From positions 4,025,001 through 4,089,000 of the forward strand of contig CANUEZ040000105.1 of NCBI GenBank assembly GCA_948099385.1: a stretch of DNA of 64,000 bases. The letters run 5' to 3'. Both the position numbers and the translations under genes were made by a program. The notes under the pieces are model-generated. The model had not been told where the DNA came from and did not search any database. It saw only the letters and a program-made list of their open reading frames with translations. Positions 32,706 through 43,547 of the stretch are shown here, piece after piece. Numbering within the stretch: position 1 is the first letter of the stretch; every line of letters begins with the position of its first letter. Source of the stretch: Fasciola hepatica. Taxonomy: Eukaryota > Platyhelminthes > Trematoda > Plagiorchiida > Fasciolidae.

Positions 32706-35237
32706 ATGCCCAGACGAGGAAGCAAGGACATTTTGAGACAACAGGAAATAACTCGGCAAGTCTCTGGGGATGGTTCGGGTGTTATTGATTCTCTAGATAA
32801 TACTAAGTTTACTAGCTCTGTCAGTGCCAGGTCATATATTTCTAACCGCGATGCGTTTGACGATATTAGTACTTATAGAATGAGAGTAATAGAATTAGAA
32901 AACGAGCTGCGGTTAGCCAGAAAGGAAGCAGAGCCCCTTACACAAGGAACTGGTCTCAGAGAGCCAGCAAAGAGTCCACGTAGTTCACAATGTCAACATC
33001 GAAAAGGCACTGTGATCGACGAATATAAACCCTTGAGACAGCCTGAAACTACCGAGGTTTTGGCTCTTGACCTGCCGAGAGTGGAGCTGTCCCACTTCGA
33101 CGGGCACCCCGAGCAATACTGTATATTCATGAAACAGTTCGAAAATTTTGTTGAGTGCAAAGTTGCAGATCCTGGTCAAAGGTTTTTGTATTTATTACAT
33201 TACTGTCGTGGGAGAGCCAAAAGTGCTATCGAAGGCTGCGCGATGCTTGATCCACCGATGGGGTACATCAGGGCGCGCAGAATCCTGAAAGATTTGTTTG
33301 GACAACCATTCAAGGTGGCTAGAAGCCTAATTGATAGTGTTTTATTGGAGGCGAAAAGGACTGAGGGCAAGGCTGAATCACTGTCGAGTTTGGTGATAAA
33401 AATGCAGAATTGCAGTATAGCACTGGAGCACTTAGGATACCAGTCTGATCTGAATGCATTGCACACACAGGAATGCATTGTCCGATGTCTATCTATTGAT
33501 TTACAGAGCCGATGGGCAGAGGAAGCTGAAAAAATAAATATGCTTGAGCGGGAATCTACGTTCAACGATTTGACGGAGTTCATAGGTCGTCAATCCCGTA
33601 TCGCCAACAGCCGATTTGGACAAATCGTACGCGAAAGTTGCAGACTGGCGCGAAGGGAACCAACATCTCGAATTGTGGAGAAGGACTGTAACCAAACCCA
33701 GTCTTTGGCTAACATGCACATGATAAGTCAAAAACCCGAGAGGTCAGCTGAATGCAAGCTATGCAACTCCCTGCATCGGTTACCAGATTGTCCGACCTTT
33801 CATGGGATGAGTGTACCCGATCGGTGGTGCGCGGTAAAAAGGATTGGCTCATGCTTTATGTGTTTGAACAACTCTCATCGAGCCTCTGAATGCAGCTTAA
33901 GAGTGAAATGCAACCAAGACGGATGCTTGGGTAATCATCACTCGTTACTGCATGGCCTTCTCAACAATAGACCTATTCAGCCAGATGAACCCAAAATTGT
34001 CTGTTCAACGGGACATGATGATTTCAAACCGGCAAGATTAGGCATCGTACCTGTCGGTATCGTGACACCTAAAGGACTGAGGAGGGTCAATGCATTTTTG
34101 GACACGGGGTCGGATACCTCGCTGATTACTCGCGAGCTTGTAGAAAGCTGTGAACTAGTAGGCGAGCCTACCTCGCTCACTATCAGCACGATTGCAGGGG
34201 GTCATGTTAGCAATTCTAAGAGGCTGACCCTGCAGTTAACGTCTTTATCTGATGAGGGGACCGTAGAAATTCCGGAAGCTTTTGCAATAGACAGCTTGCC
34301 AATGAGACCAGTCGACTCTGTTAGATCGATCGCCAAGAGATGGTCTCATCTCAGGGACATAGAGTTCGAAGAAGTTTCTAGCCCCCACGTCGACATACTA
34401 ATTGGATGCAATGTACCAGAGGCTCACTGGGTGCTTGAACAGAGCATAAGCAATCAAAAAGAACCATTCGCTACGCGAACGATACTAGGCTGGACACTTC
34501 TCGGACCCCTGACGAGCGAACTTCAACAATCGGCATCAATAAATTGCTCAAATGTTGCTGAGAGAAGTGCCTCTGTAGAACACGATCAGCCTTTCGATAT
34601 TGAATCCAACGGTCCATCTCAGGAAAGCGAAGTTCACTCGAAGGATCAGTCGGCGCTTTCGATGGCGAATTCAAAGACGGGACTTCACAGTGGGCAACAT
34701 GAAGTTGCTATACCCGAGAGACCACCGTCAAGTCACTTATTGAGAAAAGGAGAAGTTGCCCGGAGGCTTTTGAAATATCTCAAAAAAGGACACCAGCAGG
34801 TCACCCAAAGCAGCTTTAAATTTGCCGACCCAGTGACAGTGTACGGTACCTGGGTGGAACTGCATGGCCGGCGGCGAAACAAAGTACCCTTTGCCAAAAC
34901 AAAAATTGCTGAGCTGAAGTCAGTATCCCTAAACGAGCTCAAAACGACTGCACTGGTATTGGGTTTTAAGGTAGCACGAATGCTAAAAGAGAACTGCATC
35001 ACCGCCGAACTGAGCCTTGCCTATTGGACAGATCCTACAGTTGTGTTACATTACAGGAAACGGAAGAAACGAAGAACGTGTTCGAGACATCAGAGAGTTA
35101 ATCCACTCGTAGCAGGAAACAGCGAGGAAAATGTTGATGATTCGAGCTCGAAACCACATACAAAAGACAAAGTAGCTCGCAGATCGCCTCGCTCCGAGTT
35201 ACTCAGCACTTTATTGCATTTCATGCCCTACAACTAA
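32706..35237 (+). CDS. BEL Gag-protease-RNase H fusion without RT, unit 2
   Basis: Exact protein copy of unit 1, 3744 bases downstream, 843 codons from ATG 32706. The same in-frame loss of RT, with no stop or frameshift in either unit, shows that the deletion preceded the duplication and that both are young. It could supply Gag and protease in trans, or just be passively carried. No change distinguishes the two proteins. Confidence 0.9.
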   Translation: MPRRGSKDILRQQEITRQVSGDGSGVIDSLDNTKFTSSVSARSYISNRDAFDDISTYRMRVIELENELRLARKEAEPLTQGTGLREPAKSPRSSQCQHRKGTVIDEYKPLRQPETTEVLALDLPRVELSHFDGHPEQYCIFMKQFENFVECKVADPGQRFLYLLHYCRGRAKSAIEGCAMLDPPMGYIRARRILKDLFGQPFKVARSLIDSVLLEAKRTEGKAESLSSLVIKMQNCSIALEHLGYQSDLNALHTQECIVRCLSIDLQSRWAEEAEKINMLERESTFNDLTEFIGRQSRIANSRFGQIVRESCRLARREPTSRIVEKDCNQTQSLANMHMISQKPERSAECKLCNSLHRLPDCPTFHGMSVPDRWCAVKRIGSCFMCLNNSHRASECSLRVKCNQDGCLGNHHSLLHGLLNNRPIQPDEPKIVCSTGHDDFKPARLGIVPVGIVTPKGLRRVNAFLDTGSDTSLITRELVESCELVGEPTSLTISTIAGGHVSNSKRLTLQLTSLSDEGTVEIPEAFAIDSLPMRPVDSVRSIAKRWSHLRDIEFEEVSSPHVDILIGCNVPEAHWVLEQSISNQKEPFATRTILGWTLLGPLTSELQQSASINCSNVAERSASVEHDQPFDIESNGPSQESEVHSKDQSALSMANSKTGLHSGQHEVAIPERPPSSHLLRKGEVARRLLKYLKKGHQQVTQSSFKFADPVTVYGTWVELHGRRRNKVPFAKTKIAELKSVSLNELKTTALVLGFKVARMLKENCITAELSLAYWTDPTVVLHYRKRKKRRTCSRHQRVNPLVAGNSEENVDDSSSKPHTKDKVARRSPRSELLSTLLHFMPYN

Positions 35238-36052
35238 TCAACTGGACCCATTTTTTCTGAAAGGTTGCAAATGTACTTAGTTCCAGTTTCTATCTAGCGT
35301 GCACATAGGCGAAGAGGAGAAATTCACCAGTATTTCACTTGAACAGTTCAGGTGAGGCACACTAGCTGCGAGCACATTGTGAAACTATTATTATCTTTAA
35401 AGAAGAACATTTATTTACAATTTATACAATATTGATTGTCACATATTTTGTGCACAGAAAAACTTTGAAATACTCTGATGGATTCCAGTTTTCGATCAAT
35501 CTCCGTGTTCATGTGTATTTCGATACTGTCCGCCGTACACTTGTTTTCGAAATTTATTAATAATCAGAAACCGGTTTTCATTTCTTTCGGAAGATTCGGT
35601 GCGTTAATTTTATGTAATTCCACTGGTTCGTGACCTGTCAATTTTACGCGATATCTCATTAGGCGCTGCACCTGCGTTCAACTTCTGCGCTCATGCTTGT
35701 AAACAAAATTAGTCTAACCAGTTGCTGCAATGGGTTACTGCTTGTGATGCTTAGACTTATTTCGTGCGGCGAAACACTTCACTCTGCGAAGCCTTCATCT
35801 TCATCGTGCGTCTGACTATATGCGCCGGTCTCCTGATGAATATGTCAATCTCAAGTTGTGCAGCGGGATTTGGAATTGATTCCTTATGGATTGTGCGATG
35901 ATGACTACGGCAAAAACCTGTTTCACGTTCAGATAACACAGGAAGTTAGTATCCACAGGCACTGACAATAAGTTAAAGGTAGATAGGGTGAGAATCATGA
36001 CCCCTTCCTGAACCTTAGACAACCATTTTCGCGGAAGGATTTTGGCCGGCGG
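35238..36052 (+). other. BEL internal non-coding region, unit 2
   Basis: Identical copy of 31494-32308, ending with the same GGAAGGATTTTGGCCGGCGG directly before LTR 3. Confidence 0.65.
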
Positions 36053-36411
36053 TGTAACGAATGAATACTGAAAATCCTTCTAAATGTTCAACGTGCTTTG
36101 TGAATTTGACTATATTTAACATTATCTTGGAAAGCTCGCTCATACACCACACATTTTCACGTTTGTTTATCCATGTGAGACATTTGAATTTGGCCTTGAA
36201 CCGTTTCTGACTGTCGTGCTTGAGCCACGGGGCTTTGGACCTTTGGGTTTTACTGTGAAGTCTATTTGGCCGCATACTTGAGGTTCGTATATATTTGTAT
36301 CCTTTGTGCATTTCAATTTAGTACCGTAGAAACTACGAATCAATCTTGTTCTGGTTTTGGGATTCGTTTGAATTGGCTACGCGTTGCTCGATTTGCGAGA
36401 TTCGAATTACA
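36053..36411 (+). repeat. BEL LTR 3
   Basis: 359 bp, matching LTR 1 except at 36406. Confidence 0.93.
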
Positions 36412-36416
36412 GCTGG
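36412..36416. repeat. BEL target-site duplication, right
   Basis: GCTGG directly after LTR 3, matching 28560-28564. Confidence 0.88.
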
Positions 36417-36660
36417 TTTCCCCTGGGGTCAGAAGTCAGAAGCATACGGATTCCGGGTGAAACGGGGTCCTGACTTACCATATGCGCAGATCAGTGATTA
36501 TTGGTTGCTGAAGAATAGTAACCTGCGTGGTGACACTCAAGTTCACGGAAGAAGTGCAAGAAGAGCACCACGAGACCGCCCAGTTATAGTCTGAGACAAG
36601 AGAATTAGGTGAAAGCAAGCGTCTATCATTAAAGGACAAAACAGTTCATTGTTGGGGCTA
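36412..36660 (-). repeat. Non-coding repeat R1, copy A, proximal part
   Basis: Continuation of R1 copy A beyond the BEL tandem. On the minus strand CTGCGCATATGGTAAGTCAG, GGAATCCGTATGC and GTCCTTTAATGATAGACGCT have close partners in the same order in copy B (about 51.48-51.70 kb). The match fades past about 36.66 kb. Confidence 0.65.
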
Positions 36661-38559
36661 GTGTCAGTAAGCATTTTGGTTGTGTAATTGAGTCAGTAAC
36701 TTAGCAGACAAATCATCGCTGATTTTGGACATCACTTCCAGTGCGCAGACTCGGGGAGAACACAGGGAAAGTTAAGTTGTGGATGGTAAGCCATTAAAGT
36801 GCTACAACGACTTTCCTCATTTCGACAACCTATACAGGCGAGGTTTAGCCAACAAATGTGAACCGTAGGCTTATCGATATCGGGGTGTCGTCAGAGTGGG
36901 AGCACAGAATATCGCTATTTCAACCGTGTATCGATGGCTGCATTAGACATCGTCGAGCTGGTTAGTGGTTTGAAGGGTACCCAAAAAGGTTAAAACTGAG
37001 AGAGGTGGTGTCAGAAAGCACATGTGGGGAGCTCGAGCTACGTGCTTTCACCCCACGCTAGTTCAGACGAAGAGAGCTGAAAGCTACATCAAAAGCTTGG
37101 GTTTCCCCATATGCAGAGTCGGGCCTAGGCTGCTATCAGAGTGGGGCGGAGATAATTAGTCTAAGACGTTCCCAGCTGGAAATGTATTTTTCCTTTTTTA
37201 CAGAGGAGCGGAAGAGTAATGTAAAACCTCGGGGAAAATTCCCCATTTCTCATTGACCTGTCTCACTTTATACGAGGCCCACTGGGTCAGGGGCTGATAG
37301 GGATGGCTGCCTTCTTTTATTGTGAGACTGCCACAGACTAGGTGCCCAAAACCTTCGGGGATGTTGCTGCCGCAAGCTGTGAAAGAACAGGATAAAGGAT
37401 GGAACAAAATTTCAGATGATGGCGATAATCTCGGGGCTATCGCTTAACCGCTTGCTTCTGCCAGTAACAGAGTCGGAAGGAACTCCAGTAAATGTGCGAG
37501 CCATCTAGTTACTGCAGCGCCGATTATGGTTTTCAGGACACGAAGACTTCAGTGAAAGAGCATCAACATTGGTTTATCAGAGTATGGCCGCCAGCTTTTG
37601 CTGAAGCACCGGGCGGCTGGTGCAGATAAATCAATGAGCTTCGGTCTGAGGTAGCACACTGAAGACTAGAACTTGATAGTTGTAGGGATCCTAGGATTCA
37701 GTATGTCCGATACTGGTGAGTGAGGGAGACAAGTTTTTCGGCGGAAATTCGGTTAGAGGTTACGATGGAACAACCCCTTGACCAGTTGCGGATGAGTGCT
37801 GTGTGGGAGAACAGAGAGCCGTATGAGAAGCAGATTGATGGTGAAGAGCTGTTTCATACCAGCGAGCCTCAGGCATAATGGTGAGTCCAGGTCAGGTAAA
37901 GTCCACCGAATAGGCCATGTTGTATTGGAGCTTTGAACTGGTTTTTTAACTGCGAGCTAGGTATACGCATGCAAATAAGAGTGTAATATTGTAAGGTCCG
38001 CCTAATAGAATAATAAAAGTGAGTAGATGAATATGAAGAAGCAAGGAGCTAGTAGCCATGCCGCGGCTACGGAAAAGCGACGATAAGATTGACGGAACTG
38101 GATAATTTATTGGGTTCCAAATTTAGCAAGACAGATGAAGATAGAACAGAACTGATAGACTGAAGAGGAAACTTTTCTGTAAGAAAACGTGGAGCTAGAG
38201 GGGCTGGAAATTAGAGCATGGAAAAAATGCCGTCACAACCGGTTGTTCAGTTTAGTTAGCGAAGCACTCCGGGGAAAGTTCCAAGACGGTGCCTGTCGAA
38301 CTTTGCCGAGAGAGAATTAAAACGTGAATGGAAAGAACAGACGTGAAAGAGAAACAAAGTTTATTGGTAAGTAATGAGGGAATAAAAGGAACAAGCACGC
38401 TGCGGCTATGGCCCAAAATAAGGTGCCCAAACAAGAGAGTTCCAGAGCTGTTGGAAACCCGATCCAACTTCAAAGGCCCTTTCTTCGGTTACCCACGGAT
38501 TTACAAGTTGGATTGTAGTTTGTATAGCAAGGTGTTTGATTATGTGGTTCCTAAAAGTT
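36661..38559. other. Unassigned, purine-rich on the plus strand
   Basis: No open frame over about 80 codons and no recognised motif. Much of the plus strand is A/G-rich, like the R1 copy A minus orientation, so part may be further R1 sequence too diverged to align by eye. Confidence 0.35.
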
Positions 38560-40260
38560 CTCGATGTCCTTAAAGAACGTATATTGTGGGGTGATTTGTT
38601 TCATGAAGCCACATTCTTGACCAGAAAAAAGTTGGGTCTAATAGCAACTCTAAGGAGAGTGACGGTCCGGGTTGTCTCTCACTCCTAAAGAGTGCTGTGA
38701 ATCCGTTAATTTCTGAACTGGGGTGATGATACCATGATTCGATTAACAACAACACCATGGAAGAATATGAGGTTCAGCTATGCGCATCTAAGCCATGGCG
38801 GGTCTAGTTTCAGATGTTCACGGCGCTGGCTGTAATTGAGTTGAGGGGAGAAGCCAGTTTATTCTTTTGTCATCAGCCGTTGAACTTTCTCAACAGCTTT
38901 TCTGTTCCTCTGGTGCTTTTTGGGGTAGATTATGGAATGCATTTCCAAAAATGGCCTGACGTGGATCTAATACGCATTAAATTTGCTTTCCGGAATGCAG
39001 AAATTTCTTTGAAGAAGGCCTATAGGCCTTTTAGCCTTAGCAATTCGAGTGGTAGTACGTTCTGAGAAGGTGGAAGTGGTTGAATAATGCAGAACTAAAT
39101 CTCGTATTAACGGGCTGATGGAAATGGGGTAACCGTCAGTACTAAATATATATCTGGGTAGACACTGCTTTTGAAGGTAGGAACATTGCTTTTCTCCGCG
39201 GAAAATTTCAATAGAGAACAAGAGCACCAAGAAACGATAGCTGCCGGATCTTGCAGTGTATCATTGATAACTGAACTTAACATCTTGGCATCAAAAGTAT
39301 ACAAGATTATGATGTCGTCCGCGAAGACTTGGAGACTGCCATGGCGTGCGACACCAAAAGCATCATTTACGTATATGAGGAAGAGTAGTGGGCACAAGGC
39401 ACTACTTTGTATGACACCACTGGTGACAGGTTTGGGTTTGGAGACGGCCCCGTTTGTCTGAACCTACTGGTGACGATCGGAGAAATAAGAACCCAACCAA
39501 CGAAACTACGGGCCCGTGATGCCGTAAGGTTTGGAGTGTGATCGGGGTCAAGTGCTTGGGACTCCGTCGAAAGCCTTCTTATCTAGCAGGATAATAATCA
39601 CGGACATGCCTTTGTCAGAAGCCTCCGTGACTGAGTTCAAGAAGTCAACCTGACAAATAAAGCACGAATGGTGTTTCAGGAAACTCTGTTGACCCACATC
39701 GAGCAAGTTATTTGTTAAAACGTAGGTTTTTATCCTATTTTTAATGAGCTTCTCCATGATTAGGGAGATATTTGATGTATTTTTGATAGGGCGATAGTTT
39801 TCGAGAACGTGAACGTAGCTATTTTGCAAAGAGACAGTTGTAGACTTTTTCCATTGAGTAGGGAACAAGCTGAGTTTCTTAGATAAGATGAATGAGTTGG
39901 ATAGAAGGACAGAAGTGTCCGGACTCCCCAGAGCAAAAGCAGCCGATTAAATGCCGTCCATGCCTGGGCGGTAAGATGTTTTTATAGAGACCAAAAGAGG
40001 GGAAGTATCATCGGAGTGGAATGAAACTGTGGATAGAGTCTCACTGGGTAAGCGTGCACAGTGTACTCCAGGACTGGGTGCACCGGATTTCAGGGTTGAA
40101 GCGAAATGTGTTGAACGTTTTGGCTATTTTTTCCAGATGGGATTAGTTGACAGTGATGAAGAGTATATCTTTGCTGGGTTGGATGCTTCTTGCTTACATC
40201 GGCTTACTCGGGGTTTCTGCCTTCTCGGGGTGACGAGGAGCTTTTGACCCTTGCTGAGTA
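38560..40260 (-). pseudogene. Decayed CR1-like LINE ORF2, minus strand
   Basis: Same subfamily as the LINE at 45-50 kb. In minus-strand order: RPGMDGI near 39960; FPTQWKKSTTVSLQN, ENYRPIKNTS and IMEKLIKNRIKTYVLTNNLL (39868-39548); then DKGMSVIIILLDKKAFDGV (motif A region). After a break: CPLLFLIYVNDAFGVARHG and FADDIIILY (39397-39107). Then STFSERTTTRIAKAKRPIGL (39230-38967), and the C-terminal block with KVQRLMTK and KLDPPW down to about 38600. Each block pairs with the LINE at 45-50 kb in the same order. Several frameshifts and stops make it dead. The endonuclease half is missing or replaced by the gypsy sequence that starts near 40.33 kb. Confidence 0.85.
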
Positions 40261-40329
40261 AGCATGAGTTCAGTTTGTGATTTAATTATCGTTGGCAGTC
40301 GTCCCTTTCGGATATTTACCGACAGCTCC

Positions 40330-43145
40330 CGGGTTTTGAGTGCAAGTCACCGAAGTTTTGAGAGTTTGCATTTCATCCGCGCAAGTCTGTTGTTGCAACG
40401 CAGTTCGACTCACCTCTGACGTGTGATAGGTCAGTCGTGAACTGAGAAATATAGTCTAAATGTCTGACTTCTCGTGGGGAGTAACGGTCAGACTGAGTGT
40501 GCAATGCATACGTCAAAGGCTTATGGTCTGTAAAGAGGATGAAATATCGGCCGTCGACTGCACGGCGGAAGTGCTTACCGGCATTATATGCAGCCAGCAG
40601 TTCACTACCAGAAGCATTGAATTTGGTTTCCGTGGGACTGAGGCGTCGAGAGAAAACCTCTAGTGGCTGCCATATTCCAGAAACAGACTGTTGCAGGACC
40701 GCTCTGATGGCAAAGTCGGATGTATCCGCCGCTGTGCTTAGCGTGGCGGACGGAACTGGGTGCACTAGGAGCGTGGTCTGAGCTAATGTCGCTTTATTCT
40801 CTGAGAACGCTACTCGTGCGGCATCCGTAGGCGATAACTTACGTGGATTGTCTCGAAGTAGGTCAGTTAGTGGAAGAAAACGTTCAGCAGCATGGGGTAT
40901 GAAACGACGATAAAGTTAACTAACCCCGGAAATGCCTTGAGCTCCTTGATTGGGGACGGTACGGCATAATCTAGAATAGCGCGCACTTTATCCTTGCAAG
41001 GCTTAATACCCTCTCGAGTGATCATGTGACCGAAGAACACAAGTTCCTGTTAGCCGAATTCACGTTTATCGGGAATGACTACTATTCAGTGTTCCGATAA
41101 ACGTTGAAACAGTAGAGTCAAATGTTGGAAACGTTCATCTACGCTCAACGATGCGATTAGCAAGTCATCGATATAGACGTGAACAAATTCCAAGTCTCGC
41201 TTAATGCTATCGATAAACCTCTGGAATGTCTGAACAGCATTTCGCAAACCAAAACGCGTACGTAGGAACTCAAACAAACCAAAAGGAGTCGTGACGGCGG
41301 TTTTCTCGACGTCTTCAGCGGCGACTGGGATCTGATGATAGGCCCGTGCCAAATCGACCTTAGAAAATACAGTCGTGCCGTGAAGTGATGCCGTGATGTC
41401 GTGTATGTGGGGTATTGGATAACTATCGTGACGGGTAACCGAATTTAGTGCGCGATAGTCGCCACACGATCGCCAGCTAATGCCATCTTCCTTAAGAACC
41501 AAGTGCAGAGATGAGGCCCATGGACTGTGAGAAGGACGAACAATACCCATAGAAAGTAAAGTGTCGGACTCACGTTTGGCGAAAGCCAATTTGTCGGGTG
41601 CCAGTCGGCGAGGTCGTGCCGTGACTGGTGGTCCGTTAGTGACAATGTGGTTTGCCACGCGATCGGTCATTGTATATGACTCTTTGAATGGTTTAGTCAG
41701 AATGGGGAATTCAGTGAATAAAGATTGAAAATCTTGATGAATGCTAGGAAACGGACCTGTGATTCGGTGTGTATCTGTTGGAGCTGCGAACACCCAAATT
41801 CGGTGTCTGGCGAAAAATCGCTAAGCTGCAGCCCACGTGAATCAACAAGTATTTCGTAGTGCTGCACAAAATCGATTCCCTGTATGCCTGCGTGGACTTC
41901 CGCAAGGATGAACGTCCACAGATATCGTCGTCTAAATCTCAGGTTGGCCAAAAGCTGTCTCGTACCGTAGGTAGGAATGAAAGAAAATTGGCCGCTGACA
42001 GCCGAAGCAAAGAAGCTCGTGGCTTGTCTTCACCAATCGGCGAGACAGAAACTTTGGCCCCAGTATCAGCTGGGAACCTAGCGTTTGTGCTCGAATCATG
42101 CATGTAAAACAAGCGGCCAATGTGCGACTTATTTCCGGCGAGCACGGCCGCTTCTACTCGCCGGCAGTGGCGTTTACCGCCGCGTATGAACACGGCTGTC
42201 TGCACCTACTGGTGGCTGGTCCGAAAACGCGGTGGAACCAACAACAACCGCCGGTAGGTTGGTCTTGTTTGGACGAGGCAGGTGAGGCTGATTCACGGCA
42301 GACGTGGGCAGTGGAAGGCGCCCGTCTGTGCCGTTGATTACTTGGGCCACCGCGAGGGGTGGTTACTTCAACCGTCTTTGAAGGACACTCGGCGCTGGAT
42401 GGATCGGGAGTGCCGGGGCCTCTCCAGCGACTCATCCAGATCAACACCTCGAGGATTGCGCGATGTCTTGGCGATGAGGGGATTAGCCCCACTGCAGACA
42501 CGTGCGACAATCTTGTCAGCTACGGCGGCTGCTCGTTCCAAGGACGAATCCTCGAGGAGGGCAGTTACTTTGTGTGAGCATGAAGAGATAACGGGTCCAA
42601 CCACAGTTCCTCGACTACCTCCGAATCCTTTTCGGCTGGCCCTGCCAGGGACAGGAGGTGGGTTAGGTGGCGGCTGGGTTTTGTATTTCCTATGAGGTGC
42701 CGAGCAAGTACCTGACGTAAGAGCTGCCCCCGAGAAGGAAGGACATGCTGCAGTATGGCCTCCTTAAACCCATTGCACGGCCGCTCCTGAGGAGGATTTA
42801 ATGTCAAGTCCCTCACTGGGGCGATGACAACGCCGGTGACTGCCTCTTAGTCATTGGTAAATCGTTGGCGCTGGCCGATAATCCTACGTGCTTCAAATTG
42901 TAGCCCTAAGGCTGAAAACCACACCTCAGGATCGTGTGGGATAAAAGCCACTGGCTTGAAAGCAACCGCAAACTGAGATCTGTGCCAAGCCGCATCTTAT
43001 CCTCTGAAATGGCTACGTGGCAATAATATATCGTAAAAATATATATCGAGTAACAAAGAGAGGAAGTGGCACAGCAAAAATATCACGGACAAATCGAGCG
43101 GGCTAATAATCCATGAAGATTTTGGAAGTTTCGGGCTGACCAATA
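40330..43145 (-). pseudogene. Decayed CsRn1-type gypsy gag-pol
   Basis: Minus-strand gypsy remnant. Gag begins near 42960 (PVAFIPHDPEVWFSALGLQF), continues in 42816-42565 and 42510-42154, and has the CHCC finger CWFHRVFGPATSRCRQPC. Protease: ARFPADTGAKVSVSP (42205-41939). Then an open 235-codon frame at 41793-41086 with [59 protein letters not shown] and YIDDLLIAS. RNase H in 40765-40373: AADTSDFAIRAVLQ, SELLAAYNAGKHF, ILFTDHKPL. Integrase is missing: the copy ends beside the LINE at about 40.3 kb. Compared with the young element it is the same clade but much older, with many frameshifts. Confidence 0.9.
43121..43142 (-). promoter_or_regulatory. Possible primer binding site of the decayed gypsy
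   Basis: On the minus strand TTGGTCAGCCCGAAACTTCC resembles the site of the young gypsy (TGGTGAGCCCG). It lies upstream of the Gag start, in the expected place. Confidence 0.45.
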
Positions 43146-43547
43146 TAGAAGACGTTCGAGTGCGGCTAGTGAGCTGGCCTCCTATTCGGTCTGGCAGCGG
43201 AATGCCAACGTTATCCCCGTTATCGGACGAACAGAGGAGGCGCATGTCGGTTTACAGGTGCAAGGTGTATTCTGTATGTCGTGGCACCGAAACATTACCG
43301 ATACAAGAGATACACCCAAAGGAAAACTCAACGCAACGGCTGTGCAGAAAGCGGACCGTGAGCGCGTAAAATCGGCGAACGACCGAAAGTGAATGTGATT
43401 CAAAACGAGTTCGGCGGAAACCTCGTAAAGTTCAGTCCAGTAAAACGCACGCAGCCAAACGACACAATGGGATCGATGTCAAACGTCAGGAAAGATCGTA
43501 GAGAAAATAGATCCAGAATTATGTGCGGGACGATCGAGGTCACTACA
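43146..43547 (-). repeat. Candidate 5' LTR of the decayed gypsy
   Basis: Inferred only. It lies directly upstream of the putative primer site, and on the minus strand it would start at TGTAGTGACC (43547). This is similar to the TGTAGCGGC start of the young gypsy LTR. No second copy was found in the window, so the boundaries are guesses. Confidence 0.3.

Larger units (their letters stand above)
28565..36411 (+). mobile_element. BEL/Pao tandem: LTR-internal-LTR-internal-LTR
   Basis: 7847 bp on the plus strand. Three 359-bp LTRs (28565-28923, 32309-32667, 36053-36411) alternate with two identical 3385-bp internal regions. The period is exactly 3744 bp. GCTGG lies immediately outside both outer LTRs (28560-28564 and 36412-36416), so the whole tandem is delimited by one target duplication. 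The DNA outside on both sides belongs to the same R1 repeat, which confirms insertion. Each internal region has one ORF (Gag-protease plus an RNase H piece) and lacks RT and integrase, so the element is non-autonomous and would depend on a relative. A post-insertion unequal exchange between LTRs of sister copies would give this structure. An assembly artefact is also possible. Confidence 0.92.

Noticed and set aside
28565..36411. Two independent BEL insertions side by side
   Set aside because: There is a single shared central LTR and no duplication or foreign DNA at it. Only the outer ends have the 5-bp duplication.
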